Origin: CAZVVG01 sp964630615
GTDB taxonomy: Bacteria > Patescibacteriota > Minisyncoccia > Moranbacterales > UBA2206
Reading direction: 5' to 3'
Assembly: GCA_964630615.1 (NCBI GenBank)
Contig: CAZVVG010000009.1
Location: forward strand, 1-26,402
Length of the DNA: 26,402 bases
The position numbers were made by a program, and so were the translations under genes. This document shows positions 6,894 through 14,224 of this stretch, one piece after another. The stretch's first letter is position 1; each line of letters starts with the position of its first letter. Under the pieces are notes generated by a model. That model was not told the origin of the DNA and did no database searches. It worked only from the letters and a program-made list of their open reading frames with translations.

Positions 6894-7581
6894 TTGTGCC
6901 TTTAATTTTCTTACCCTCTAGGTAGTTTTGAATGTTTTTAAGATTGCGGCCGTTCATTATGGCCACTTCCATTCCATTGGCCTGTGCGATTTTCGAGGCA
7001 ATAGGATCAAAGGGAGCATTCAGTCCTGGATCCCACTTATCCCCTACTATTTTTCGAAACTTGGCCCAAGTAAGTTTTTCAAGTTTTTTTGCTTGGGGAT
7101 ATTTTTTTGGATCCTGGCTATAAACATAATCAATATTGGAGAGATTGATAATTTTTCTTACTCCGAAATATTTTCCCAACAGCACGGCGTCATAATCCGT
7201 GGAAAAGCCCGGTCGCCAACCGGCCGCCACTAAAATACTTTCCTTGAAACCGTAAAAATTTTCCAAGTCGTTTGGATTAGTATTGATAATCGGATGAGCC
7301 AAATCGCGAAAAATAGTCCGAATAAAGTGACCATTCATTCTAGTAGCGTGGATTCCTAGCCAATCTTGATCTTCCGCTGTAATTTTACGAGTAATTTTTA
7401 TCGCCGCTTCCTGATAACGCCGAGCTAGCTTCCCCCCTCCGGTAATAATAATAAATCTGTAACCTTTGACAATTTGTTCTTTTATGAGTTTTTTAAAATC
7501 TCTGACAAATTCCCAATCTATTTCATCCGGAACGATTATTGAACCACCTAAAGAAATAGTGACTATCTTTTTATTTTTCAT
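6883..7581 (-). CDS. pyrH: UMP kinase, archaeal-type (amino acid kinase family)
   Basis: Phosphorylates UMP to UDP in pyrimidine synthesis; UDP is then needed for UTP, CTP (by pyrG, nearby) and UDP-sugars. 232 aa. Seen: ISLGGSIIVPDEIDWEF at the N-terminus, FIIITGGGKLARRY (phosphate-binding glycine motif), a central region with TRMNGHFIR, GWRPGFSTDYDAVLLG for nucleotide binding, NLSNIDYVYSQDP, then DPIASKIAQANGMEV. The compact sequence and the PGxSTDxDA motif resemble archaeal UMP kinases more than the E. coli PyrH type, as is common in CPR genomes. Other amino acid kinases (for example isopentenyl phosphate kinase) share the fold, but the STD motif favours UMP kinase. It overlaps the convergent DUF2062 gene by 11 nt. 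No Shine-Dalgarno. Confidence 0.85.
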   Translation of the reverse strand: MKNKKIVTISLGGSIIVPDEIDWEFVRDFKKLIKEQIVKGYRFIIITGGGKLARRYQEAAIKITRKITAEDQDWLGIHATRMNGHFIRTIFRDLAHPIINTNPNDLENFYGFKESILVAAGWRPGFSTDYDAVLLGKYFGVRKIINLSNIDYVYSQDPKKYPQAKKLEKLTWAKFRKIVGDKWDPGLNAPFDPIASKIAQANGMEVAIMNGRNLKNIQNYLEGKKIKGTIII

Positions 7582-7635
7582 AATCTGGCTAATTGTCTAA
7601 AATTAATTAAAATAAACGGGCGTGGGACTCTGTCT

Positions 7636-7653
7636 GTTAATTATATAATTAAC
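7636..7653. repeat. Perfect 18-bp palindrome upstream of pyrH
   Basis: GTTAATTAT is followed directly by ATAATTAAC, a perfect 18-bp inverted repeat with no spacer, between pyrH and the upstream gene. The minus strand contains TATAAT at its edge (7645-7640) but no good -35. It may be an operator, a promoter element or a weak A/T hairpin. Confidence 0.5.
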
Positions 7654-7672
7654 TATATAATAGAAAAATTTT

Positions 7673-8128
7673 TTATTTTATGCAATTTTTATCTGGCTGA
7701 TAACCCTTTTTTTGAACCTCTTCAAGAGAAGAAAAGCAAATTAAGTTTTCCGGTTTTATGTTTTTCGCCCAACGACAATTGGGTAAATGATACTTATTAG
7801 AATTTTTACTTCCCACATAGAGACATTTAATGTTTTCTGCATTTCCTTGAATTTGCTCCGAAACCAGTTCTTTTTCCTTTGAAATCACTTCTTTCTGATT
7901 AGTGACAACAAATTTTTCAGTAGTCTCAATAGATTCATTTTTATTAACTTGAGGGAGTGGACACTCAGTATTTTTCTCTACCACCACAGGACCTTCTTCT
8001 CCTGATTGCCCCTTGAGATAACCGGCTTGGAAAGAAATGAGCGAAACTAAAACCAGGCCAATAGCCAGAACTGTTTTTGTTTCGTTTTGTCGCCAGAAAT
8101 TAATTAATTTCTCTTTCATTGTTGACAT
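7673..8128 (-). CDS. Membrane-anchored protein with Ada-like zinc-binding domain
   Basis: 151-aa protein, probably tethered to the membrane with its C-terminal domain outside. Layout: a short basic N-terminus, one hydrophobic segment (about 18-36), a low-complexity Glu/Lys/Val linker (about 41-98), and a compact domain (about 101-151) with KYHLPNCRWAKNI and GYQPDKNC. The latter matches the small metal-binding domain seen at the N-terminus of Ada and at the end of many exported nucleases and ComEC-like proteins; likely ligands include H114, C118 and C149. The function of the free-standing form is unknown. Start: ATG 8128 is given as the outer bound, but a TATAAT (8132-8127, minus) overlaps that codon, so if this promoter is used the mRNA would start around the second ATG (8119) and be leaderless. 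Confidence 0.75.
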   Translation of the reverse strand: MSTMKEKLINFWRQNETKTVLAIGLVLVSLISFQAGYLKGQSGEEGPVVVEKNTECPLPQVNKNESIETTEKFVVTNQKEVISKEKELVSEQIQGNAENIKCLYVGSKNSNKYHLPNCRWAKNIKPENLICFSSLEEVQKKGYQPDKNCIK

Positions 8129-8150
8129 TATAACACATTCTGGATATAAT
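8122..8150 (+). promoter_or_regulatory. Consensus sigma70 promoter of rpmA
   Basis: TTGACA (8122-8127), exactly 17 nt, TATAAT (8145-8150): a perfect match to consensus at both hexamers and spacing. Transcription should start near 8157, giving rpmA a leader of about 62 nt. The -35 overlaps the start region of the divergent gene. Confidence 0.88.
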
Positions 8151-8168
8151 TTAACCCGTATTTAAAAA

Positions 8169-8207
8169 ATGGCCACTAGAAGAGATGGCAAAAAGTCAAC
8201 TAGTTAA
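8169..8207 (+). CDS. Leader ORF in the rpmA 5' UTR (12 codons)
   Basis: ATG to TAA encoding MATRRDGKKSTS, within the predicted rpmA leader and ending 11 nt before the rpmA start. The peptide resembles the N-terminus of L27 itself (MAHRKAGGSTQ), and the nucleotides share ATGGC, AGA and TCAACT at matching places. It might be a relic of a partial duplication or a regulatory leader peptide; it might also be chance. No ribosome binding site is seen. Confidence 0.35.
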   Translation: MATRRDGKKSTS

Positions 8208-8218
8208 ATAGTAAATTT

Positions 8219-8491
8219 ATGGCACACAGAAAAGCCGGGGGGTCAACTCAACTTGGACGAGACTCTATTTCCAAGAGATTAGGCGTAAAAATCTTCGGAG
8301 GACAAAAAGTAAAACAGGGTCAAATCATCATTCGTCAAAGAGGGACAAAATATAAGCCAGGAAAAAATGTGAAACGCGGAGAGGACGATACGCTTTTCTC
8401 TTTAAAAGATGGACTGGTAGAATTTAAGGCTAAAAAGATCGTTTCCTTTACGGGAAGAACTCTTAAAAAAACTTTTGTCTCTGTCGTTTAA
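8219..8491 (+). CDS. rpmA: 50S ribosomal protein L27
   Basis: Component of the large ribosomal subunit whose N-terminal tail reaches the peptidyl transferase centre. 90 aa, normal length. MAHRKAGGSTQLGRDSISKRLGVK is the classic N-terminus, with no cleavable extension of the Firmicutes kind, followed by FGGQKVKQGQIIIRQRGTKYKPGKNV. Here the gene stands alone: the usual upstream partner rplU (L21) is absent from this position, and rpmA has its own consensus promoter and its own terminator, with divergent and convergent genes on either side. No Shine-Dalgarno is visible ahead of the ATG. Confidence 0.97.
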   Translation: MAHRKAGGSTQLGRDSISKRLGVKIFGGQKVKQGQIIIRQRGTKYKPGKNVKRGEDDTLFSLKDGLVEFKAKKIVSFTGRTLKKTFVSVV

Positions 8492-8509
8492 TAATCCTAG
8501 AAAAGACTG

Positions 8510-8558
8510 AAACGATTTTTTAATGACTTTCTTTAGAAAATCGTTTTTTATTTTTTTC
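8510..8558 (+). terminator. Intrinsic terminator of rpmA
   Basis: AAACGATTTT (8510-8519) pairs with AAAATCGTTT (8537-8546) across a 17-nt loop and is followed by TTTATTTTTTT. The right arm and loop lie inside the last codons of the convergent pyrG gene, so the terminator is built from coding sequence. The minus-strand exit lacks a T-run. Confidence 0.8.
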
Positions 8559-10181
8559 TCCAGCCGCTTTAATAAACTCCAAAAAAAGTGGATGAGCGTC
8601 TAAGGGATTGGATTTAAATTCCGGATGAAATTGAGTACCCAAGAAGAAGGGGTGTTTGGAAATCGGCAACTCAGTAATTTCCATTAATCTTTTATCAGGA
8701 GATTGTCCGGAAAAAACCAACCCGGCTTTTTTAAGCTTCTCAATATAATCAGGATTCACTTCCCAACGATGACGATGACGTTCGGAAATCCTTTTTTTCT
8801 TATACGCTCGGTAGGCTAAGGTGCAGCTATATAAAATCGCCGGATAAGCCCCTAGGCGCATGGTTGCGCCATAATTTTTGTCTGCTAAGTTTTTTTTCTG
8901 TTCCGGCATAATATCAATAACTGGATTTAGAGTTTCTCGCCGTACCTCGGTAGTATGCGCATCTTTGAGACCCAGGACATGGCGAGCGAACTCCACGACC
9001 ATTAATTGCATTCCGTAGCAAAGCCCGAAAAAAGGGATTTTGTTTACCCGGGCAAATTCAATCGCTTTTATTTTTCCCTCAATCCCCCGTGAGCCAAAAC
9101 CACCGGGGATAATTATTCCATCATAATTAACTAAATCCTCAATTTTTGAAGGTTCTTTTTCAAAAAGTTCACTATTAATCCAATCAATTTGCGGTTTTTT
9201 CAGATTTTTAATGGCAGCATGCTTAATTGCTTCAATCACGCTGATATAGGCATCAGAAAGAATAAAGTCGCCCGTTCCGAAATATTTTCCGATTAAACCA
9301 ATTCGAATTTTTTCCTTTGAATTTTTTATCTTTTCAACTAGGTCATACCATTCTTTTAAATGGCTCTTCTTTGATTTTAATCCCAACTTTTTAAGGATTA
9401 AACGGCTTAAATCATCTCGTTCAAAATTTATTGGTACTTCGTAAATTGATTCTATGTCGGGAGCGGAAATCACATATTTTTCCGGAATATTGCAAAACAT
9501 TGAGATCTTTTCCTTTCTTTTGGCGTCTAAGTAGGTCGCACTCCGAGCCACGATAATATCTGGCTGGATACCTGCTTCATTTAAGGTGCGTACGGCGTAT
9601 TGGGTTGGCTTGGTTTTCATTTCGCCAATTTTTGAAGGAATAGGGAGATAGCTCACCATAACAAAAAGGACATCTTGAGGATGTTTAATTTTTAACATTC
9701 TGGCCGCTTCTAGAAAAAGGATGTTTTGATACTCTCCCACCGTACCCCCAATCTCCACTATGGTTATGTCAGAATTAGCTCGGCGTGAGGCTTTCTCAAT
9801 GCGCTCAATTACTTCCAATGGGATATGCGGAACCACCTCAACGCATTTTCCTTTATATTCCAGATTTCTTTCCTTGCGAATAACCGTTTCATAAACACGA
9901 CCCGTTGTCATATAATTGGACCGGGAAAGCGATTGACCAAGAAATCTCTCATAATTACCCATATCCTGGTCCGTCTCGTCTCCATCATCTAAAACAAAAA
10001 CTTCTCCGTGTTCCGTCGGATTCATCGTTCCTGCGTCCACATTAATATAGGGATCAATTTTTAGAGCGGTCACTCGAAAGCCCCGCGCTTGAAGGATGGT
10101 TCCCAGGGAAGAAGTAGTGATTCCCTTCCCCACCCCGCTCATTACGCCTCCCACCACAAAAATAAATTTTCGGTTTTTCAT
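8520..10181 (-). CDS. pyrG: CTP synthase (glutamine-hydrolysing)
   Basis: Makes CTP from UTP, ATP and glutamine. 553 aa, full length. The N-terminal synthetase domain (about 1-268) shows VVGGVMSGVGKGITTSSLG (P-loop-like), KIDPYINVDAGTMNP, HGEVFVLDDGDETDQDMGNYERF and EIGGTVGEYQ. The C-terminal class I glutamine amidotransferase domain (about 292-540) shows PGGFGSRG, the nucleophile C388 in GLCYGMQ, and H519/E521 in QFHPEF, so the catalytic triad is intact. The usual form of the nucleophile loop is GLCLGMQ; tyrosine replaces the second leucine. The last codons double as the rpmA terminator on the other strand. It lies downstream of rplI, but a terminator separates the two, so it may have its own weak promoter. 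Confidence 0.98.
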   Translation of the reverse strand: MKNRKFIFVVGGVMSGVGKGITTSSLGTILQARGFRVTALKIDPYINVDAGTMNPTEHGEVFVLDDGDETDQDMGNYERFLGQSLSRSNYMTTGRVYETVIRKERNLEYKGKCVEVVPHIPLEVIERIEKASRRANSDITIVEIGGTVGEYQNILFLEAARMLKIKHPQDVLFVMVSYLPIPSKIGEMKTKPTQYAVRTLNEAGIQPDIIVARSATYLDAKRKEKISMFCNIPEKYVISAPDIESIYEVPINFERDDLSRLILKKLGLKSKKSHLKEWYDLVEKIKNSKEKIRIGLIGKYFGTGDFILSDAYISVIEAIKHAAIKNLKKPQIDWINSELFEKEPSKIEDLVNYDGIIIPGGFGSRGIEGKIKAIEFARVNKIPFFGLCYGMQLMVVEFARHVLGLKDAHTTEVRRETLNPVIDIMPEQKKNLADKNYGATMRLGAYPAILYSCTLAYRAYKKKRISERHRHRWEVNPDYIEKLKKAGLVFSGQSPDKRLMEITELPISKHPFFLGTQFHPEFKSNPLDAHPLFLEFIKAAGEKNKKRFSKESH

Positions 10182-10217
10182 ATGGCTAATCTCTAATTTT
10201 TTAATCTTACTTAAGAT

Positions 10218-10239
10218 AAAAAGTCGCCCCCTCGCGACT
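10218..10239 (-). terminator. Intrinsic terminator after rplI
   Basis: AGTCGC (10222-10227) and GCGACT (10234-10239) make a G/C-rich 6-bp stem with a 6-nt loop; reading the minus strand it is followed by TTTTTATCTT. It lies 25 nt after the rplI stop. Immediately beyond, ATCTTA-CT-TAAGAT (10203-10216) is a second inverted repeat before pyrG. Confidence 0.75.
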
Positions 10240-10263
10240 CTTAACTTTTTCTTTTATTTTTAA

Positions 10264-10707
10264 TTATTTTTCCCCTTCCACTTTTAACCTTAAAAAAACC
10301 CTAATTCCCGATTCGAGATTGACTTCAATTTTATACTCCCCTATTTTTTTTATAACCGCCTCAATTATAATGTCTTCTTGCTTAATTATTATTCCTTTTT
10401 CTTTGAGTTTTTCACAAATATCTTTCTGGCTTATGGAACCGAAAAGTTTTCCGTTTTTTTCTTTAGCGCTGATTAAAATTTCTTCCTTTTCCAGCTTATT
10501 TTTTAATTCTTGAATTTCTTTTAAAAATTCCTTTTTTGCTTCAGTCTCTTTTTTTAATTTCAGCTCACTTTTTTGAATCGCCAAAGGAGTCGCCATTTCA
10601 GCCATTTTCTGAGGAAGCAAAAAATTTCGGGCGAAACCATCCGGTACTTCCTTAATAATCCCGGCTTTTCCCAAATTTTTAACTTCCCTTAAAAGCACGA
10701 TTCTCAT
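10264..10707 (-). CDS. rplI: 50S ribosomal protein L9
   Basis: Large-subunit protein binding 23S rRNA near the L1 stalk. 147 aa, normal length. The N-terminal rRNA-binding domain is clear: MRIVLLREVKNLGKAGIIKEVPDGFARNFLLPQKMA. A long charged helix rich in Lys/Glu (about 45-80) follows, then the C-terminal domain with LFGSISQKDI and INLESGI-type sequence, here VNLESGIRVFLRL. Presence of L9 is informative because some CPR lineages have lost it. It is separated from the upstream protease gene by 84 nt of A/T-rich DNA with no convincing promoter, and is followed by a terminator. Confidence 0.96.
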   Translation of the reverse strand: MRIVLLREVKNLGKAGIIKEVPDGFARNFLLPQKMAEMATPLAIQKSELKLKKETEAKKEFLKEIQELKNKLEKEEILISAKEKNGKLFGSISQKDICEKLKEKGIIIKQEDIIIEAVIKKIGEYKIEVNLESGIRVFLRLKVEGEK

Positions 10708-10791
10708 AATTAAAAATTTAAAAATAATTTTTTATTGGATATTATTCTTTAGAATGCTTTTAGTTTGAAACATCTATAAAAAACTCGAAAA

Positions 10792-12075
10792 CTAATTAAT
10801 TTTTTCCTTTAATATTTCCAGGGCCTTGTCTAATTGCGGATCGCGATTATTTTCGTAGTCCTCCTTGGATAAGCTTACTTCAAAATTAGGAATAATTCCT
10901 TTTTCCATTATATATTCACCGTTAGGCATCACCCATTTTGCCACAGTGATTTTGACACTGGATTCTTTGGGCAGATTTATTAATTCTTGAACCGATCCTT
11001 TTCCAAATGATTTTTCTCCAACTAGTTGAACGCCTAAATTATCTCTCAGGGCTCCGGCTAAAATTTCAGAAGCGCTGGCACTCCCTTCATTAATCAGAAC
11101 AACGGTAGGAAAACTACTCAATTTATCCCCGCCTTGGGTATACAACGTTTCATTTTTTCCGCTAGTTCCTTCTTCAATTACCACGGTTTTGTCTTTAGGC
11201 ATCATCCGACTGGCAATTTCTACGCATTTGTCCAAAAACCCACCGGGATTATTCCTTAAATCCAGCACTATTCCCCCGGCTTCCTTCTCAATAATATTAT
11301 TAGCCGCTAGGTCAAACTCCCTAGACGTTTTCTCTCCGAATTTATTAATTTTTAGATGTGCAATATTTCCTTCTAAAAATTCCAATTCCACGCTTTTTAC
11401 CTCGATTGTCTCTCTAGTAATTGAAATCTCCCTGGCTTCTTCTTCTCCCTCCCTGAGAATAGTAAGCTTAACTTCTGTTCCCCGTTTTCCCCGAATTAAA
11501 TCAACCGACTCATAAATACTAATGTCCAGGGTTTGGCGGTCGTCAATTTTAATAATTTTATCTCCGGCACGCAATCCCGCTTTTTCCGCTGGCGAACCCC
11601 CGAGGGGCGCGATGACCGTTAGAATTTCGTCCTTAATTCCTAATTCTGCTCCAATCCCCTCAAAGCTGCCTTCTAGGTCCTGAGAAAAAGACTTAGTTTC
11701 CTCTGGATCAAAAAAGTTCGTATAAGGATCGCCTGTAGCTTTAAGCATTCCTCTAATTGCTCCATAAACCATTTTCTGAGCATCCAGCTTTCCCCCATCA
11801 ACATATTTTTCTTTCACTAAATCCCAAACCTTCCAAAAAATTGAAAAATCAATTTCTTTCTTTTCTAGAGGAAGTTTATTTTCTATTTCCGTGTTACTAA
11901 GTTTAAAAACTTCCATTTTAGAAACACGCTCTGATTTACCCAGGCTAAAGCCAATCCAAAAAACGCCCCCCAGTAAAAAGGCTAAGAAAAATAAAAACAG
12001 GTAACGGTGAAAAGTTTTTCTGCTTTTCAACAATTCTTCTTTTTCTCTTTCTCCTTCTTTAAAGATTTGTTCCAT
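10792..12075 (-). CDS. S41 family carboxyl-terminal processing protease (CtpA/CtpB-like)
   Basis: Serine protease acting outside the membrane on protein C-termini, in envelope quality control or signalling. 427 aa. Layout: cytoplasmic charged N-terminus, one membrane segment (about 26-46), a helical region with the GDPYTNFFDPEE motif typical of the family, a PDZ domain (about 125-215, with GIGAELGI, GSPAEKAGLRAGDKIIKID) and the S41 catalytic core. The catalytic residues by comparison with B. subtilis CtpB are S334 in GSASASEI, K359 in SFGKGSVQ and Q363; the spacings (25 and 29) match. Conserved LRNNPGG is also present. The ATG directly abuts the stop codon of the upstream GT2 gene, so the two are translationally linked, and the LCP gene lies ahead in the same direction. 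Confidence 0.95.
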   Translation of the reverse strand: MEQIFKEGEREKEELLKSRKTFHRYLFLFFLAFLLGGVFWIGFSLGKSERVSKMEVFKLSNTEIENKLPLEKKEIDFSIFWKVWDLVKEKYVDGGKLDAQKMVYGAIRGMLKATGDPYTNFFDPEETKSFSQDLEGSFEGIGAELGIKDEILTVIAPLGGSPAEKAGLRAGDKIIKIDDRQTLDISIYESVDLIRGKRGTEVKLTILREGEEEAREISITRETIEVKSVELEFLEGNIAHLKINKFGEKTSREFDLAANNIIEKEAGGIVLDLRNNPGGFLDKCVEIASRMMPKDKTVVIEEGTSGKNETLYTQGGDKLSSFPTVVLINEGSASASEILAGALRDNLGVQLVGEKSFGKGSVQELINLPKESSVKITVAKWVMPNGEYIMEKGIIPNFEVSLSKEDYENNRDPQLDKALEILKEKIN

Positions 12076-12885
12076 TTAGTCATGCTTTGGCAAAGGTTTA
12101 CCAAAATACTTTAAGAAATACTTTATCGCGCTCAGAATATGAACCCGGGTTAACCAATTGAAAAATATGGAATAAAGAACATTTTTTCCTGCGGATCCTC
12201 TCCCGTGGTAATGATACATTTCGGAATTAGGAAGATACACAACTTTATATCCCTGCTCCCAAAATCGCCGACACCAATCCGTATCTTCCATATACATTTT
12301 AAAACGGCTATCCATCGGTCCGACTTTCTCCAGGGCAGCGCGAGAAACCATCAAAGCGGAACCCATAAGCCAATCTACTTCTTTGGGAGAAAGATGGTCA
12401 TAATCTTTCATTAAAAAACTGTCCAGTTTTTTCTTGGCAAAAGAAAATTTTCCCAAGAAAGTTCTGCGATATACAATTGTGAGTGGCGAATAAAAACGAA
12501 AGCAGGAATATTGAAGCGTTTCGTTGAAATTTATGAGTTTTGGGCCGACCATGCCCACACGAGGATGTCCCTCAATAAATTCCAACAATTTCTCCACCGA
12601 ATTTTTTTTAACAATGATATCTCCGTTGATAATCAAAAAAAATTCTCCCTGACCAAGCTCAATTCCTTTTCTCACTAATTCCTGAAAGCCGACATTTCTC
12701 CGATATGGAAAAAACTTTATTCCTGGATAATCTTCCCTCATTAAAAGCTCTGTTTCTTCCTGAGCCTCACTTTCAACTACAATAATTTCCAATTCCTCAA
12801 GAGAGACATTTTTCTTTATTGAATCAAGACAGACTCTCAAAAGCTCTGGATTGTGATAACTAGTTATAACTATCGATAATTTCAT
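12076..12885 (-). CDS. Glycosyltransferase family 2 (rhamnosyltransferase-like)
   Basis: Inverting sugar transferase, probably adding a sugar to an envelope glycan at the cytoplasmic face. 269 aa. The GT-A fold is evident: MKLSIVITSYHNPELLRVCLDSI, IIVVESEAQEE, RRNVGFQELVRKGIE and, at the metal/nucleotide site, NGD (87-89) in place of the common N-x-D. Later motifs are DWLMGSALMVSRAALEKVGPMD and the catalytic-base-type MYMEDTDWCRRFWEQGYKV, both characteristic of the WbbL-like rhamnosyltransferase subgroup; the acceptor and donor cannot be read from sequence. No membrane segment. It lies 33 nt after the LCP gene and abuts the ctpA-like gene, giving an apparent LCP-GT2-protease operon. Confidence 0.9.
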   Translation of the reverse strand: MKLSIVITSYHNPELLRVCLDSIKKNVSLEELEIIVVESEAQEETELLMREDYPGIKFFPYRRNVGFQELVRKGIELGQGEFFLIINGDIIVKKNSVEKLLEFIEGHPRVGMVGPKLINFNETLQYSCFRFYSPLTIVYRRTFLGKFSFAKKKLDSFLMKDYDHLSPKEVDWLMGSALMVSRAALEKVGPMDSRFKMYMEDTDWCRRFWEQGYKVVYLPNSEMYHYHGRGSAGKNVLYSIFFNWLTRVHILSAIKYFLKYFGKPLPKHD

Positions 12886-12918
12886 TGCGGTTAATAAATT
12901 CTCCTGCTGGGTTATTTT

Positions 12919-14106
12919 TTATTTAGGTTTGATATCCGATTGCGGCGGCAGGGTAAAAATATTGGCCGCCATTTCGTGAATTTTCTCATAATTGTTTCCA
13001 ATGGGAAGCAAAATATAACCAGCTCCGTTTTCGGGAGGATTATAGAGCAAGCCTTCCTCGCTGTTCTCTAAAACTCTTTGATAGATCTGAATGTCAGTCA
13101 TACTCTTATAAATATCCAGAAATCTTTTCATTTCCCAGGCTTCAAGGTCGGTCCTGGCGTTATCTCCGAGACTATTAAGGATATTGTTAACTTTTTCAAA
13201 ATCCGTTAAAGTTCCAATCTTTAGGAGTTGATCTTTAAGCTTCTGAAGAATTATTTGCTGCCTTTTTGCTCTTTCAAAGTCGCTTGAAGTAACCCGTGAG
13301 CGGGCAAAGCAGAGAGCCTGTTCTCCAGTCAAAACCACGTCTCCAGCTGGAAGTTGAAACTTGCCTCCACATTCCGAAGGAGTTTTAGGATAACATAGTG
13401 GGTATTCCTTCGTATAATAAGTCCCGTTTTTTCTGGTAACTTTTTTGGTTTCAAAATTTCCCGAAGGTACAACAAAATTAACCTTATCACATCTTTTTTC
13501 TAGACCTAGGAATTGCAAGGGCTCTACAAAAGAATTGTCTAAATACATAGGAATACCCCCAACTGAATCAACTAATTCTACGAAACCCTTAAAGTCAATT
13601 CTGGCCGCATAATGCACAGGGAGTCCCAAAATTTCTCCTACCACCTGCTTCATATCTTTCAACCCATTGCCTTCTCCCTTCTCTTCTCCATAAAAGTGAA
13701 CGGCGTTTATTTTTTGTTTTTCTTGAGTTCCTGGAACAGTAACATAAAGGTCGCGCGGAATAGAAATCATAGCCACTTTATTTTCCAAAGGCTTAAGGCT
13801 GATAAGCATAATAGTGTCCGCCAAGAGACCGCCCCCTTCAACTTCCTCTCCCCGCATGCCCAAAAGCAAAACGTTGATTCTACCCTCCTTCTCTCCTTGA
13901 AGTTCATCCTTAACTCCCGGAACGGCGTGAAGAAAACTTGAAAAGAGGCTTCCTTCCGAAACCTTGTCAATTACATTGCCCAATTTCCAAAATATTCCTC
14001 CCATGCCTAAAATTAAAATTAAAAGTAAAGTAGCTAAAATTACAAACCATCTTTTCCTATAAAATTTTATTTTGGGATCTTCTAAATTTTTGCTAAAATA
14101 GGCCAT
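12919..14106 (-). CDS. LytR-CpsA-Psr (LCP) family glycopolymer transferase
   Basis: Transfers lipid-linked glycopolymers onto the cell wall or other envelope acceptors, outside the membrane. 395 aa: short basic cytoplasmic end, one membrane segment (about 20-40), then an extracellular LCP domain (about 75-300). Family residues are visible: D97 in ADTIMLIS, R118/D119 in ISIPRDLYV, KINAVHFYG, the DFKGFVELVDSVGGI signature, and the late ALCFARSRVTSSDFERAKRQ with the conserved arginines. An insertion with two cysteine-containing stretches (about 205-250) separates GGIPMYLD from the last motif. Its promoter is seen upstream, and it heads an operon with GT2 and the S41 protease. It is the likely last step of the glycan pathway built by the neighbouring clusters. 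Confidence 0.95.
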   Translation of the reverse strand: MAYFSKNLEDPKIKFYRKRWFVILATLLLILILGMGGIFWKLGNVIDKVSEGSLFSSFLHAVPGVKDELQGEKEGRINVLLLGMRGEEVEGGGLLADTIMLISLKPLENKVAMISIPRDLYVTVPGTQEKQKINAVHFYGEEKGEGNGLKDMKQVVGEILGLPVHYAARIDFKGFVELVDSVGGIPMYLDNSFVEPLQFLGLEKRCDKVNFVVPSGNFETKKVTRKNGTYYTKEYPLCYPKTPSECGGKFQLPAGDVVLTGEQALCFARSRVTSSDFERAKRQQIILQKLKDQLLKIGTLTDFEKVNNILNSLGDNARTDLEAWEMKRFLDIYKSMTDIQIYQRVLENSEEGLLYNPPENGAGYILLPIGNNYEKIHEMAANIFTLPPQSDIKPK

Positions 14107-14151
14107 AAATTTTCCTAATTTTTATTTTTATAATAATTAGATAACGTAATT

Positions 14152-14180
14152 ATTCTAACCAAAAGGCACTTCCCCGTCAA
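14152..14180 (-). promoter_or_regulatory. Promoter of the LCP-GT2-protease operon
   Basis: On the minus strand: TTGACG (14180-14175), 17 nt, TAGAAT (14157-14152). Leader of about 40 nt; AGGA lies close to the ATG as a weak ribosome site. It separates this operon from the upstream glycosyltransferase block, although no terminator is seen in between. Confidence 0.75.
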
Positions 14181-14224
14181 TAGACGCATAAAGCCACTTC
14201 TTAAGATCATCCTTGCTAGAAAAA

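Noticed and set aside
6928..7233. Plus-strand ORF of 101 codons opposite pyrH.
   Set aside because: It is antisense to a well-conserved UMP kinase, has no domain resemblance and is a shadow frame.
10203..10216. ATCTTA-CT-TAAGAT inverted repeat before pyrG considered as an operator.
   Set aside because: It directly follows the rplI terminator and may just be part of its tail; A/T-rich and with no good promoter hexamers around it.
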